A DNA stretch of 64,000 bases, taken from Caecitellus pseudoparvulus. Taxonomy: Eukaryota > Bigyra: Bicosoecida. Numbering within the stretch: the stretch's first letter is position 1; each line of letters begins with the position of its first letter. Under the pieces are notes generated by a model. It saw only the letters and a program-made list of their open reading frames with translations, did not search any database and was not told where the DNA came from. Shown piece by piece: positions 31,738 through 42,401 of this stretch. Location: assembly GCA_965644315.1 (NCBI GenBank), contig CBFFRQ010000054.1, positions 124,001 through 188,000 of the forward strand. The letters are read 5' to 3'. The translations under genes and the position numbers were made by a program.

Positions 31738-32347
31738 GGGGACAAAATGTACTTCCTTTCCCGCCCTCTGACCCGCAAGGTGCTGGGTGGAGTGCACTTG
31801 CCTGGTGGCCGGCTCAGTGGGCAGCAGCAACAGTCCCTGGCGGCGGAGCTCCTACACGTGTGCTCACCAGAACGCGGTGAGGTACAGAATGGCTCTATGA
31901 AACCGTCCAGTGTTCGCGCAGCATTGCGACTCATCTGGCGCCTTCTTGGTGGGAGGGAATGTGACTGTCTGTGTGGACGTCCACTTCGCAGCTTGATGTC
32001 AAAACCCAGAGTATGCACGATAAGTCTCAGAAATCTCATGGGATCACTTATCACGGGCTACGCTGCCCCCCCAGGCCATTCGTGTCGGTGTGGGTGCAGT
32101 TTATGCTGCTGCGCCGCAGCAACGCACGCTCAAATTCCGGTTTCCGCAGGTGCCCGCTTGGTCCCTGGCTTTCTCAGCTTCCACGAGACACGAAACCCCA
32201 CCAGGTCAGCTCCGTGTATCGTAAATAGCCATTTAGTCCGAGTCGTCGCGCGCTTTTCTGGTTTCCGCTTGCCTTCCAGTGCGGTGCGGGAGCCAGTCAT
32301 CGACGGAGGAGGCCAGGCAGCAACCGCACTATTGCGCCGCCGCTGCA
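31738..32347. other. Divergent intergenic region, Lin1 / beta-helix gene
   Basis: The 610 bp between divergent start codons. Open frames here are short and composition is mixed; no RNA gene or repeat was recognised. Confidence 0.5.
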
Positions 32348-35300
32348 ATGAGGAGACACCTCTTCATCACCGCAGCCTTCATGATTGGGGCGATGGCTAC
32401 TGGTGCAGACAGTGGTCTGCTGTGGTTTGGGGTTCCGCCTCCCCAGCGCTGCCGTGGCCATAGACCCAGCATCACCTCCCCGGCAAATGGGAGTGCATTC
32501 TCTCACGGCTCGACCGTGCAGGTGTGCGTATGCTGGGGAGGCTCGCAAGAGAGAGAAAGCCTCGTGGGCTGGGAGGTGAACAGCGAACCAGTGCAGAGCC
32601 CCTGCACAGCTGTTCAAAGGGCTGGGGTTCACACAGCACATGCGTTCTGGCGCTCGCAGTCCGGGGAAGTGGTCCAGGAGCGAATCGCATTCCTCATCAC
32701 GAACGAAGGGATGCTTGAAGAAGCAGGCCTCCCAAGCAGACGGCGGAGTTTCTTAACCTTCCATAAGGATGCCCAGGCAAGCCTTGTGCGGCAGCTGGAG
32801 CACTTGGCAAAGGCGCTGGTATGCGCGACGGACAGCACCCAGGCTGGCTGCCGCCCTTTCACTTTGGCCCATGTGCAGCCTGGAGGCGTCTTGGACTCCT
32901 CCACCATCCCTTGGAAGCCAGGACTGATTGTGCTCATGCCACCCAAGACTTTCTTGGTGTGTCCCGCCAACGCAACCCTCCTGGCTGTGGGCACCCCAGC
33001 TCAGCCGATCCTGCTCGTGAGTCGCTCCCTCTGGACAACGGCAAGGGAGAGCCTTGGCAACACAACGGGCCCGTCCTCTATCAGCGCTGTGATGGGCGCC
33101 CTTAGATCCGTGTTTTCTGACTATTCCCAGGCGTGGGCAGGCTTGCAACTGCAGGAGGGGTGCAACGCAACCATGCGCCACACGATCTTGGCGCACGCTG
33201 GTGTGGACTCGGACACTCCTGGGGCAGGCTTTCGTAAAGTGGTCTCGTCACACCACCTCTCAATTCTTCCGATGATTGGTGGCAGCGGCGCAACACTCAA
33301 CATGCACCACTCCTCGCTGCTGGGATCCGCTGGGCCTTTGTGCGTGCTGACACGCAGCACACTGAATGTGCACTCCAGCATGCTGGCCGTAGGCCTGCTT
33401 GGCCTGGACCTCCACGAATCCGTATCGCGCATGTCAGGTCTGGTGGTGGGCGGCATGATGGGGTTGAGTTCCCGAGCTGCCTTCTTGGAGCGATGTGCCG
33501 TGGAGCAAGCGGGGGCACCCTGCACGGTTGACTTTCTGCCAGGAGAGCTTCATTCACTGCATGAGGATGCGGATGGATTTTACATTGTCGGGGGCAGCTT
33601 CGAAGCGGATAATCTTCTCGTGTCAGCCGTCTTAGATGACTGTGTGGATGTGGGCACTGGGCCTGGGGGAAGCATAAGCGTGAGAGCCAGCACCCTGGCA
33701 GGGTGTGCTCATGAGGGGCTGGCACTGTCTGTCCTGCCACACAGCTGCGGGCCTCAGGGAGAGTGCACCGACTCCATGAGACGCAGGGTGTTCATGTCGG
33801 GCTCTGAGTTGGTAGATTGCCAGGTTGGCGTCGAGCTGGGGCACTCTGGGCCTCACCTGACGGCGCTCGTGCAGCACAGCACCATTCGGGGCTGTGACGT
33901 GGGTGTGCGAATTGGTGACAATTATCCGTGGCCGGTTCTCGGCAGCTTGCATGTAGATCGGTGCCTTTTCGACGAGAACGACGTCCACGTCCTGGATCGC
34001 AAGGTTGGGCACATTACCGGGGCTCAGCCACGTTCAGAGCTTCCACGCGTGCAGGTGACTCGGAGCGTCTTCACTGTGCCGCCCCACAATGCTGCCTCGC
34101 CTGTGCAAGACCACGGACACCTTTCAATTGAGTCGTTTGGGGACATAGCCTTCACTGGGAGGGGAAACATGGTCCTCTTGGCGGGCGGGACAGGGGGAAC
34201 ACCTCTGGCGCAGACCCTCGCTCGGCTGAACTCACAGCCAAAGCGAGCCCCCTTCCACTTGGAACTCACTCTTTTCAGCACCATGGAAGGCATACACTCC
34301 CGAGGGTTCTTCAGCCAGCACCAGGCTCACAGGCTAGGCGCGATTGACCCAGTTGTGGAGCCACTGTGGAAGCTGGAGCATGCGGAGCCCTGGCAAGAGC
34401 AGGGAGAAGGGTGGGCACCACTCCACTGGCTCACACCAGCCGAAAGCATACTTGCCCCGATGGTGCTGTGGGGCGGTATGGCTGCCCTGGCGCAACAGGT
34501 GCTGTCAGCGCGCGTTGCGGCCTGGCATGGCTTGACCCTTCGCGGAAGTGTGCGGCTGCATCCAAGTGGCGGCGAGCAGGGGCAAGAGTGCAACGTATCG
34601 GAGGCATGGTATCGACGCTTTTACAAGGACACCTACTATCATGTTTTTCAAACGAAACCAGATGGCAGTCGCACTGAGCTCAGCATGGTGGAGGCTAAAG
34701 GATCAGCTGCGCCGCTCCTGCTCCTGGTAGATATCCAAGCGCCCTTGCTCGCCCCGAGCAAGCATGGACTGGTCATCGAACAGATATACGCCGCGAAGCA
34801 TGCGCTGCGAGGATCATCCACTGGATCCTTTCTAGTGCACGCGCCGCAGACATTGGATGAAATTGCAGCTGACAGCAACTTTCTCGCCTTGGCCCAAATA
34901 CTCGACAAAGTCAGGCTGGGTCACGAAACGCACATCACGCTGCATCCAAGTGGATATGCATCGTTTGGAGCGTGTTCACGTCTTCAAGCTGACCGGTGGA
35001 GGCTTGTCACGGTGCAGGCTCGCCAAGGCAATGTCTCAGATGAACGCGCCATGCTCAAACGTGCGCAACAGGAGTCTGGTGTCCACCTCGTCGCAGCATT
35101 CCGGCAGCTACACGCTGAGGAGTGGTTGACTGTAAGTACGGACGAGTTGCACAGGGTTTCTGGGACTGTAGCTTGGGGTCGCCGTGTTGGCCTGCCCCTC
35201 GAGCATCTGCATTCCGTCGCACGTGAGCGAGCTTCTTGGCTCTGCCCCTGCGCGCACGGTCTTGTAGCCTGCGAGCCCACAGCATGGCCAGCAAGTGACT

Positions 35301-36886
35301 CCATTCAAGCACTGGCGGCTGCGTGCGCTCTTGAGTCGGGGGGCCTTCCGATCGTGCTGCCAAGGCGGCATGGGGGGGCACAACCCCCGCTCCAGGCACT
35401 CCTGGCAGTGCCGGACGCTGCAGTCCACTCGAGCGTGCAGAACATCGGGGAACTCGTTCCCACAAGCGATTTTTTCTCAGAGCACGCTTCACGTCGAATG
35501 AGAGCAGCACTTGAGCACCTGCCGACAGGCCGCAGTGGCGTGGAAGTGCAACGAGCTGTCCTGCACGCTGCTTTTGGGCCTCCTTCTGAGCTGGCCTTGG
35601 CGAGCTGGCGGAGGCACATGCAGCTTGACAGCGACCCCACTGGGAGACCACCTGCTCTGATTCTGACAAAAGTGCACCCTGAAGCTGCACCAGCTCTTGG
35701 GTTGGCCACATCTGGCGAAGTGCTAGTCAGCTTGCTGTCCCGTCAGCTGCGTGGGTTCATCCAGAGCCAGCTTCAGGCGGTTCACACCGGGGCCGCCGAG
35801 GCCTTGCATATACCACCCACATCATTACAGAGGGCCGTTGAAGAGTACCATGCGTTTTCCTCCTGTGGCAAGGTCGACAGTGCTTGGGTTAACGCCTGGC
35901 CGAACCCTTCTCATTGCAAGGTCAACACTCACCCGTTTCACTCGGACAGCCTGCAACACCTTGCGTGGCTTGCGGCAATCGTAGGGCGAGGAATGGGGGT
36001 GGCGGTGTATAAGCGTGAGGATGCGATTGGAGTGCAGACGCATGTGCCACTGCACACGCTGCTGAGCACTCCGCTGTCTCCCGGCTCGTCCCCTGCTAGA
36101 GGGAGGGGAAGGCAGGGCACATGTGCTGAGCCCAGCCTGAACCATATTGCACGTAGCTGGGACGCCATTTGCGATTCCTTGGTGCTTCAGATGTTTCGTC
36201 ACAGCAAGGGGGTGCTCGGCGCTGCGCTGCGGGCCGCACCAGGCTCAGCAAACGCTACTCTGCATCAGGCAGCAAGGCGAGCCGAGGCAGCCCACGAAGG
36301 CTCTGACATGGCCAGAGGGAAAGGCATCACCGGAGCGATCACGCAGCTCTTGACTCCCTCAAGTGTACTTTCTCTCTTTTCGGTTCGGCATGGCTTTTCG
36401 CCTGTGGTTGCGGGGAGCTTGGAGTCCAGCCATCCGCGCGCGTTCAGCTACGTCATCGACGGCAACCACCAAGTGACTGCCATGGGCATTGCTGTGCTAG
36501 CACATGCATATGTTACGGACTGGGAACCGCACTTTGGCAGCACGATGAGCCAGCCACCTGCGGCAGCAATAACCACCGCCTTGCACCTCGTGCGATCTAC
36601 GATGCAGGACATGGAGCGCAAAGACCGCGTGCTGTTCTTGCTGGTCAAGGCGGCACTGGATCAAGTGAGCATCAGCATGCCCAGCCAAGATGCGTTTGGG
36701 CGTTGGGGAGCGAGCCCCAGTGCCTCTCCGCCTCCACTGTCAAGGTTGCTGCACTCCACAGTCCCCGTCCTGCTCGCAACGAGCGAGTCCATGACGCATG
36801 GTGCAGAGGGGCTGAAGTCTTCCCCTTTCGCAGAGGTGGAGGACAAAGTTACTGAAATGCTGAGTTGCAAATGGACAGGAGCATAG
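32348..36886 (+). CDS. Large secreted protein with beta-helix-like repeats, unknown function
   Basis: A single exon encodes 1512 aa. It starts with a signal peptide (MRRHLFITAAFMIGAMATG). Residues about 40-125 look like an Ig/fibronectin-type domain (SITSPANGSAFSHGSTVQVC...AGVHTAHAFW). Residues about 280-600 contain irregular repeats suggesting a right-handed parallel beta-helix: LNMHHSSLLGS, LNVHSSMLAVG, ISVRASTLAGC, VFMSGSELVDC, ALVQHSTIRGCDVGVRIGD and LHVDRCLFDEND, in which short strands alternate with Ser/Cys turns, as in pectate-lyase-like or carbohydrate-binding proteins. The C-terminal 900 residues have no recognised domain, though they keep normal codon use and composition. Cell-surface or extracellular role is inference. 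It lies in a neighbourhood of glycosylation genes. Confidence 0.72.
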   Translation: MRRHLFITAAFMIGAMATGADSGLLWFGVPPPQRCRGHRPSITSPANGSAFSHGSTVQVCVCWGGSQERESLVGWEVNSEPVQSPCTAVQRAGVHTAHAFWRSQSGEVVQERIAFLITNEGMLEEAGLPSRRRSFLTFHKDAQASLVRQLEHLAKALVCATDSTQAGCRPFTLAHVQPGGVLDSSTIPWKPGLIVLMPPKTFLVCPANATLLAVGTPAQPILLVSRSLWTTARESLGNTTGPSSISAVMGALRSVFSDYSQAWAGLQLQEGCNATMRHTILAHAGVDSDTPGAGFRKVVSSHHLSILPMIGGSGATLNMHHSSLLGSAGPLCVLTRSTLNVHSSMLAVGLLGLDLHESVSRMSGLVVGGMMGLSSRAAFLERCAVEQAGAPCTVDFLPGELHSLHEDADGFYIVGGSFEADNLLVSAVLDDCVDVGTGPGGSISVRASTLAGCAHEGLALSVLPHSCGPQGECTDSMRRRVFMSGSELVDCQVGVELGHSGPHLTALVQHSTIRGCDVGVRIGDNYPWPVLGSLHVDRCLFDENDVHVLDRKVGHITGAQPRSELPRVQVTRSVFTVPPHNAASPVQDHGHLSIESFGDIAFTGRGNMVLLAGGTGGTPLAQTLARLNSQPKRAPFHLELTLFSTMEGIHSRGFFSQHQAHRLGAIDPVVEPLWKLEHAEPWQEQGEGWAPLHWLTPAESILAPMVLWGGMAALAQQVLSARVAAWHGLTLRGSVRLHPSGGEQGQECNVSEAWYRRFYKDTYYHVFQTKPDGSRTELSMVEAKGSAAPLLLLVDIQAPLLAPSKHGLVIEQIYAAKHALRGSSTGSFLVHAPQTLDEIAADSNFLALAQILDKVRLGHETHITLHPSGYASFGACSRLQADRWRLVTVQARQGNVSDERAMLKRAQQESGVHLVAAFRQLHAEEWLTVSTDELHRVSGTVAWGRRVGLPLEHLHSVARERASWLCPCAHGLVACEPTAWPASDSIQALAAACALESGGLPIVLPRRHGGAQPPLQALLAVPDAAVHSSVQNIGELVPTSDFFSEHASRRMRAALEHLPTGRSGVEVQRAVLHAAFGPPSELALASWRRHMQLDSDPTGRPPALILTKVHPEAAPALGLATSGEVLVSLLSRQLRGFIQSQLQAVHTGAAEALHIPPTSLQRAVEEYHAFSSCGKVDSAWVNAWPNPSHCKVNTHPFHSDSLQHLAWLAAIVGRGMGVAVYKREDAIGVQTHVPLHTLLSTPLSPGSSPARGRGRQGTCAEPSLNHIARSWDAICDSLVLQMFRHSKGVLGAALRAAPGSANATLHQAARRAEAAHEGSDMARGKGITGAITQLLTPSSVLSLFSVRHGFSPVVAGSLESSHPRAFSYVIDGNHQVTAMGIAVLAHAYVTDWEPHFGSTMSQPPAAAITTALHLVRSTMQDMERKDRVLFLLVKAALDQVSISMPSQDAFGRWGASPSASPPPLSRLLHSTVPVLLATSESMTHGAEGLKSSPFAEVEDKVTEMLSCKWTGA

Positions 36887-37536
36887 CTACAATACCTCTC
36901 CACATGAGGTTGTGTGTGTGGAGGAGCGTGTGTGAGGCAGGGCGGGCAGGCGTGGGTTGCTCTGCGAAGAATAGAACTGGGTCAGTTGTGCCAAAGTATG
37001 CTAGACCTACTGTTTGGAAGGAAATGCACGTGATCTTTCATCGTCTGTCGCGGCGCGGTTCCTTTTGTCTGCCAGCCACCGCCTGTGTCATCCTTGTCCT
37101 TGCAGCCAGCGGCACAACTGTTGCTGATCGTGCAGCTGCCCAGAGCTATCCAAAACAAAGTGAAACGTACATGGTTGTGCGAGTTAAAAGTGGATGACAG
37201 GATAAGGCCTGTTCCGGACTGCGATTGTGAAGCGCTTCCCCCAGTTCAGTTAGCCCACTGTGTTGTTGTGCTACCAAATTCCGCAACCCCGTGGTTGGGT
37301 CGTGTGAAGCCCCCACCCAGCATACTTACCTGACGTGGGCGACTGCGGGCTCAAGTAGCCGCAGCCCTGGGGGGGAGCAGGGCTTGCACGCTGGCTTGTC
37401 CAGTGCTGCTGTAATCCCTCATGGTAGTACGTCTTTGACGGCTGCCACGCGTAGACTTTTTGGAAGTACGGCCGAATGGCCACAAACAAACTCAAAAGAA
37501 CGAAATTGTGAATGTCGACATACATTACAAGACAAC
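36887..37536. other. Convergent intergenic region
   Basis: The 650 bp between the stop codons of the beta-helix gene and UER1. Only short open frames without domains are present; nothing else was recognised. Confidence 0.5.
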
Positions 37537-38605
37537 CTAGACACTCAAGCGCAGCCTGTGCATGAGGCTCTTGACACTTTCGTCAGCAGGCGGAATGGTG
37601 AGGGGCTTTGCTGCGCAGAGAAGCTTGGTCACATCGAGCTCAGTGTTGGAGCGGGGGGCCTTCAGGATACGGCTCTGCTCTTCCTCTGAGAAATTGGTCC
37701 AGGTGAAGGCAGGGTCCACTACCTGTTGGTACTGCTGCAGGATGAAGTTGTGCGTGACGGTGCCAGGGTTGGTGAAGTTGAAGGTGCCAGTGCTGCCCTG
37801 TTGCACCAAGTGCACCGCCACAGGCAGCAGATCATGCAGCACAGAGACGCTGTTCGGAATGTTGACTACTTTCTCGTACTTGGTGAGTTTGGTGAGGAGG
37901 CTCCGGGGGTGCAGGTCGTCGCTGAGCGGCATGCGCAGGCGCAGGGTGAGCGTGTTGGGGAACGCCGGCAGTGCCTCCTCGACCATAGCCTTGGTGTGGG
38001 AGTACCACGACCCTCTGAAGTTGGGGCTGTCTGCCTCCGTGAAGCCTTTGCCTGTCGCTTGTGGGTGCTGTGCATCGTAGGTGTAGATGCAGCCTGTTCC
38101 AAAGTATGTGCAGTGCACGCCTCGCTCGTGCGCGGCTTGCAGGACGTTCAACACGCCTTGCACGTTCACCTTGAGCACCTCTTGCTTGTGGTCCTCACAC
38201 CAGTCAACGTTGGGGCGGCCAGTCTGCGCGGGAGGGGTCTTCAGGTGGCAGCGCCGGGCGTCGGTCCCTCGCGGGGAGTCGGCAGCAACGCACCAGCCCG
38301 GCTGCAATGATGACTCGTTCAAAGGGAGCGCTGGCCAGCTCGCTGGCAATGCAGGGGGAAGGGGGGGCTGTCCTGTACTGGTGTGCGTGCCCGTAAAGGC
38401 TTCCAACTCACGCTTCCACGTCTGCAGCCTTCTCCATGCGTGCCTGCGCGGCAACTGGAGTGCAGCGTCCTCCTTCAGCGCTCAGGTGCATGAGCTTGCG
38501 ACCAATCCAGCCAGTTTTGCCGCCATAGATGAGCCAGAGAGGTTGAGCTACCTTCTCTGACTTGGTACCGAGGCTCTCACACGCTGGGCCCTCCTCAGCA
38601 GCCAT
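37537..38605 (-). CDS. UDP-4-keto-6-deoxy-D-glucose 3,5-epimerase/4-reductase (UER1/NRS-ER type)
   Basis: Three exons, 38605-38412, 38342-38294 (49 nt) and 38223-37537, with introns of 69 and 70 nt, give 309 aa, matching plant UER1 (about 300 aa). Exon 1 has the nucleotide-binding loop LIYGGKTGWIGRKL. The 49-nt exon supplies ELASAPFERVIIAAGL, and exon 3 starts TGRPNVDWCEDHKQEVLKVN, then FGTGCIYTYDAQHP, SPNFRGSWYSHTKAMVEE (YxxxK catalytic pair), LRLRMPLSDDLHPRSLLTKL, YEKVVNIPNSVSVL and FNFTNPGTVTHN. The enzyme makes UDP- or dTDP-L-rhamnose from the 4-keto intermediate in the cytosol. It is free-standing, not fused to a 4,6-dehydratase as in RHM. Divergent from OGT with 253 bp between start codons. 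All joins keep the frame. Confidence 0.94.
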
Positions 38606-38858
38606 TTGAGCGACTGGCGTGCAGGCGCCAATTTCCGCGCCGAGGCGCTGCAGGCTTTGAGCTTGTCGCGAGGATGAGCTGCCTCGGGCAAATCACTTAA
38701 ATCTAGAGCACAGCAAGTCGCACTGACACACAGCAGAAAGTGAAGATCAACTGAGTTTTGATCTGAGTGCAGCAGCAGTGCAAGATGGCGGTGTCCAGGG
38801 CCAACAGTGCAAGTGGTCCGTGCTCCTGGCGTTTCATGCAGGACAAGCCGCGCCTGGT

Positions 38859-41800
38859 ATGAGTAATCTGCCCTCCATGCGACTCGCAGAAACTATTGCA
38901 CACGCAAGGGGGCTTTATACTGCTAATCAGTTCCACCAATGCGTCGCCGTTTGCCAAAAGGTGCTGCAGGGCGTCGCTAGCGTGCCTGGCATGGCTGTGC
39001 ACCAGCGTTTCGTTTTCCCTGCACAGGCCACAGAAACTCTGGGCCAGCACGCCGAGGTCCTGATGCTGCAGGGTGCCGCGCACTACCACATGCAAATGTT
39101 TGCGGAAAGCATTGCCTGCAGCAAGCGTGCTATTGAGCTGAATCCGTCCTTGAGCCGTGAGTGACGCTGGCCCTGCGCTGCCATGCCGCTCACCTGGCAC
39201 GGCACCCGTTTCCCACATACAGCTGCGTATAACAACCTAGGCAACGCTCTGCGGGCCAGAGGACACACTGACTACGCCGTGCATTGCTTCGTGAAGGCTA
39301 TCAGGTTGTGCCCCACGTTCGCAATGGCGTACTTCAATCTTGCCGGGGCGCTCCTGGCGCAAGGCAAGATCATGCACGCCATTGACATGTACCGCACAGT
39401 GCTAGCGCTGCAGCCTGGCATGATGGAGGCCTGGAGCAACTTGGCCCTCTTGCTCATGCACCGGGGGGACAGCGCCGGCGCGAAGGAGTGCTGCCTCCGC
39501 GCAATCAAGCTGCAGCCATCAGCTGCCATTCCCTGGTACAACTTGGCAGCGCTGCTGAAGGGTCTGGGCGACGCCCACACCGCCTTGCAGTACTACCGAG
39601 AGTGCTTGCGCCTGGCACCCGACTATCCTGAGGGGTGGACCACGCTGGGCAGTTTCTTGAAGGAAGCGCACAACATCCCGGAGGCCAAGGTAGCGTACGA
39701 GCGCGCACTGGCGGTGAGGCCCGTGTTCCCTGTGGCCCTGGGGAACCTTGCCAGCTGTCACTTTGACATGGGGGACATGGACACGGCAATAGGGCTGTAC
39801 GCCAAGGCGCTGGAGCAGCAGCAGGTGTTCCCAGACGTCTGGAACAACCTTGGCAACGCGTACCGCGAAAAGGGGGATCTGAAGAGCAGCATTTATTGCT
39901 ACCGCTCTGCGCTGCAGCAAGCGCCACGACACCCCCACGCATACAACAACCTAGGGAACAGCCTGAAGGACATTGGGCACATCCAGGAGGCCATCCATTG
40001 CTACGTCACTGCCTGCAACATAATGCCCAACTTCGCGGCCGCCCACAGCAATCTAGCGTCTGTGCTGAAGGAACAAGGGGAGGTGGGCCTCGCCATTGCC
40101 CACTACAAGCAAGCACTGGCCGCCGACCCGACCTTTGCCGATGCCTGGTCCAACTTGGGCAACACGTACAAGGACCTCGTGCAGCTGGACGACGCCATCG
40201 TTGCGTACAGCACCGCTGTGCGCCTGCGCCCCACGAACGCCGACGCATGGTCCAACCTCGCGTCTGCGTACAAGGACAGTGGGCGCACCCTGCAGGCCAT
40301 CGTCGCGTACGAACAAGCGCTGAAGCTACGACCCGTGTTCCTGGACGCCTTTGCAAACCTCGCACACGCTCGCATGCTCATTTGCGACTGGACCTCCCGC
40401 ATGCAAGATTTCGAGACTGTCAAGGCCCACATGGCAACCCAAATGGAGGCAGTGCTGCCAGGCGGTGCCCAACCCAACGCGTATGCGCCACACGGGCGCC
40501 TGCCTCCTGAGGTCGCGGCAGCGCAGAGGCTGCCCGCCAACCTGCCCCACACCGCAGCCAGCATCCCGGTCCTGCCCTCCGTGCAGCCATTCCACTCGTT
40601 GGTGTACCCACTTTCACTGGCTGAGATGAAGCGCCTGGCGCAGTGCTACGCTCAGCGCGTGGAACGCAACTTGTTGCTGCTGAAGGACAAGCCTGTATTC
40701 ACGCCGCCAACGAAGGGCGCTTGGGAACGCCTCCGCGTCGGCTACGTTTCGTCTGACTTCGGGAACCACCCCCTGTCGCACTTGATGCAGTCCATCTTCG
40801 GCATGCACAATCGTGCGCGGTATGAGGTGTTTGGCTACGCGCTGTCCCCTGACGATGGCTCCCAATGGCGCCGCAAAGTCGCATCCGAAATCGAGCACTT
40901 CAAAGACCTGTCGGCTGTCGTGGCGCCGGGGGACGCGGCCAAGATCATTGCCGCTGACCGCATTCACATCCTCATCAACTTGAACGGGTACACGAAGGGG
41001 GCCCGCAACGAAATCTTTGCCTTGCGCCCTGCGCCCGTGCAGGTGAGCTACATGGGCTTCTGTGGCACGACGGGGGCGCCGCACATGGACTACTTCATTG
41101 TGGACGAGTCTGTCGTGCCGCGGTCCCTGCGGCAGCACTACACAGAGGCGTTGGTGTTCATGCCACACTGCTACTTTGTCAACGATCACAAGCAGTCCGC
41201 GCAGATCGTCCTGAACCCAGCCATGCGTCCCACGCGTGCCCAGTACGGCCTGCCAGAGGACAAGTTCCTGTTCGCCAACTTCAACCAGCTGTACAAGGTC
41301 GAGCCTCGGACGTTTGCCGTGTGGTGCCGCATCTTGCGGGCCCTGCCCAAGGCCGCTCTGTGGCTGCTGCGGTTTCCGCCCGCCGGGGAAGACAACATCC
41401 GCGCCGCTGCCCGTGCCTTTGGCGTGCACGCAGACCAGATCGTCTTCACTGACGTGGCGCCCAAGGAGGAGCACCTCCGCAGGGGGGCCTTGGTGGACCT
41501 GTTCCTGGACACACCTGCCTGCAACGCCCACACAACAGGCTGCGACATTCTGTGGGCTGGGACGCCGCTGCTTACCGTGCCCGGCGAAAAGATGGCCAGC
41601 CGCGTGGCAGCGTCCTTATTGAATTCCATTGGCCTCACCTCCTGCATCGCCGACTCCCTCGTCGCCTATGAACAGCGTGCCATTGAGCTGGCTTCCTCCC
41701 CCAAGCTGCTGGCAGAAGTGCGGGCGCACCTGGAGTCAGCACGCCACACGTGGCCGCTGTTCGACACGGCGAGGTGGGTGCGCAACTGCGAGCAAAGCTA

Positions 41801-42401
41801 CGACAGCATGTGGGCGCGGTGGGAGGCGGGGCAGCCGCCCGCCGACATCACAGTGCAAGACGTGAGCGGCACTGCCCCCATCGCCCCAGTGCAAACCATT
41901 GTGCGGGATCCATACACGCTGCGTGCCGGCGAGGTGGCTGACGCAGCAGGGGACGTCGGTGCAGGCGGCACGGCTGTGCACACTGAATTGCCGCCAGAGG
42001 TCATGGACGCCGAGGGCATTGTCTCCCGGTACATGCAGCGGCACCCCGGCACAAAGAAGCCGACACTGGAGAGTGTCGTGGTGCAGCAGCCCACCGTCCC
42101 GCTTGCCATGGCAGCTGCAGCGGGGGCCATGCCGGCACCCACCCCCCTCGCCACTCGCGTCATGGCTGGGCACTTTGACCCTCGGCAGGTGCAGCTGGCT
42201 CAATATGGCGCAGCTGCCCACGCTGGCTTCATGCCGGCCCAAGCGCACGGCATGCAAACACAGCTGCAGAACATGGTCATGCGCCAGCAGCAGGGCTTCA
42301 CCTTGCCGCCTGGCGTCGCTGCTGCTGGCATGCCAGGCCACCAGCCTGTCGTCGTCGGCAGCCACCATGACATCGCCGCAGCACGGATTCAGGGAAGGTG
42401 A
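38859..42401 (+). CDS. OGT: O-GlcNAc transferase (OGT/SEC type)
   Basis: Exons 38859-38960, 39027-39156 and 39223-42401, with two 66-nt introns, give 1136 aa. Residues to about 450 are TPR repeats (AYNNLGNALRARGH, AHSNLASVLKEQGE, AWSNLGNTYKDL, AWSNLASAYKDSG and others). The GT41 catalytic region follows: LRVGYVSSDFGNHPLSHLMQ with the catalytic His near 593, ALSPDDGSQW, ILINLNGYTKGARNE, ALRPAPVQVSYMGF, SQYGLPED-like AQYGLPEDKFLFANFNQLYK (Lys near 769), LWLLRFPPAGEDN, PKEEHLRRG and LDTPACNAHTTGCDILWAGTPL. It transfers GlcNAc to Ser/Thr of nuclear and cytosolic proteins. The first intron (38961-39026) is in frame and stop-free; removing it restores TPR spacing. About 195 extra residues follow the usual end. 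The end overlaps the convergent aureochrome-like gene by 13 nt. Confidence 0.95.
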
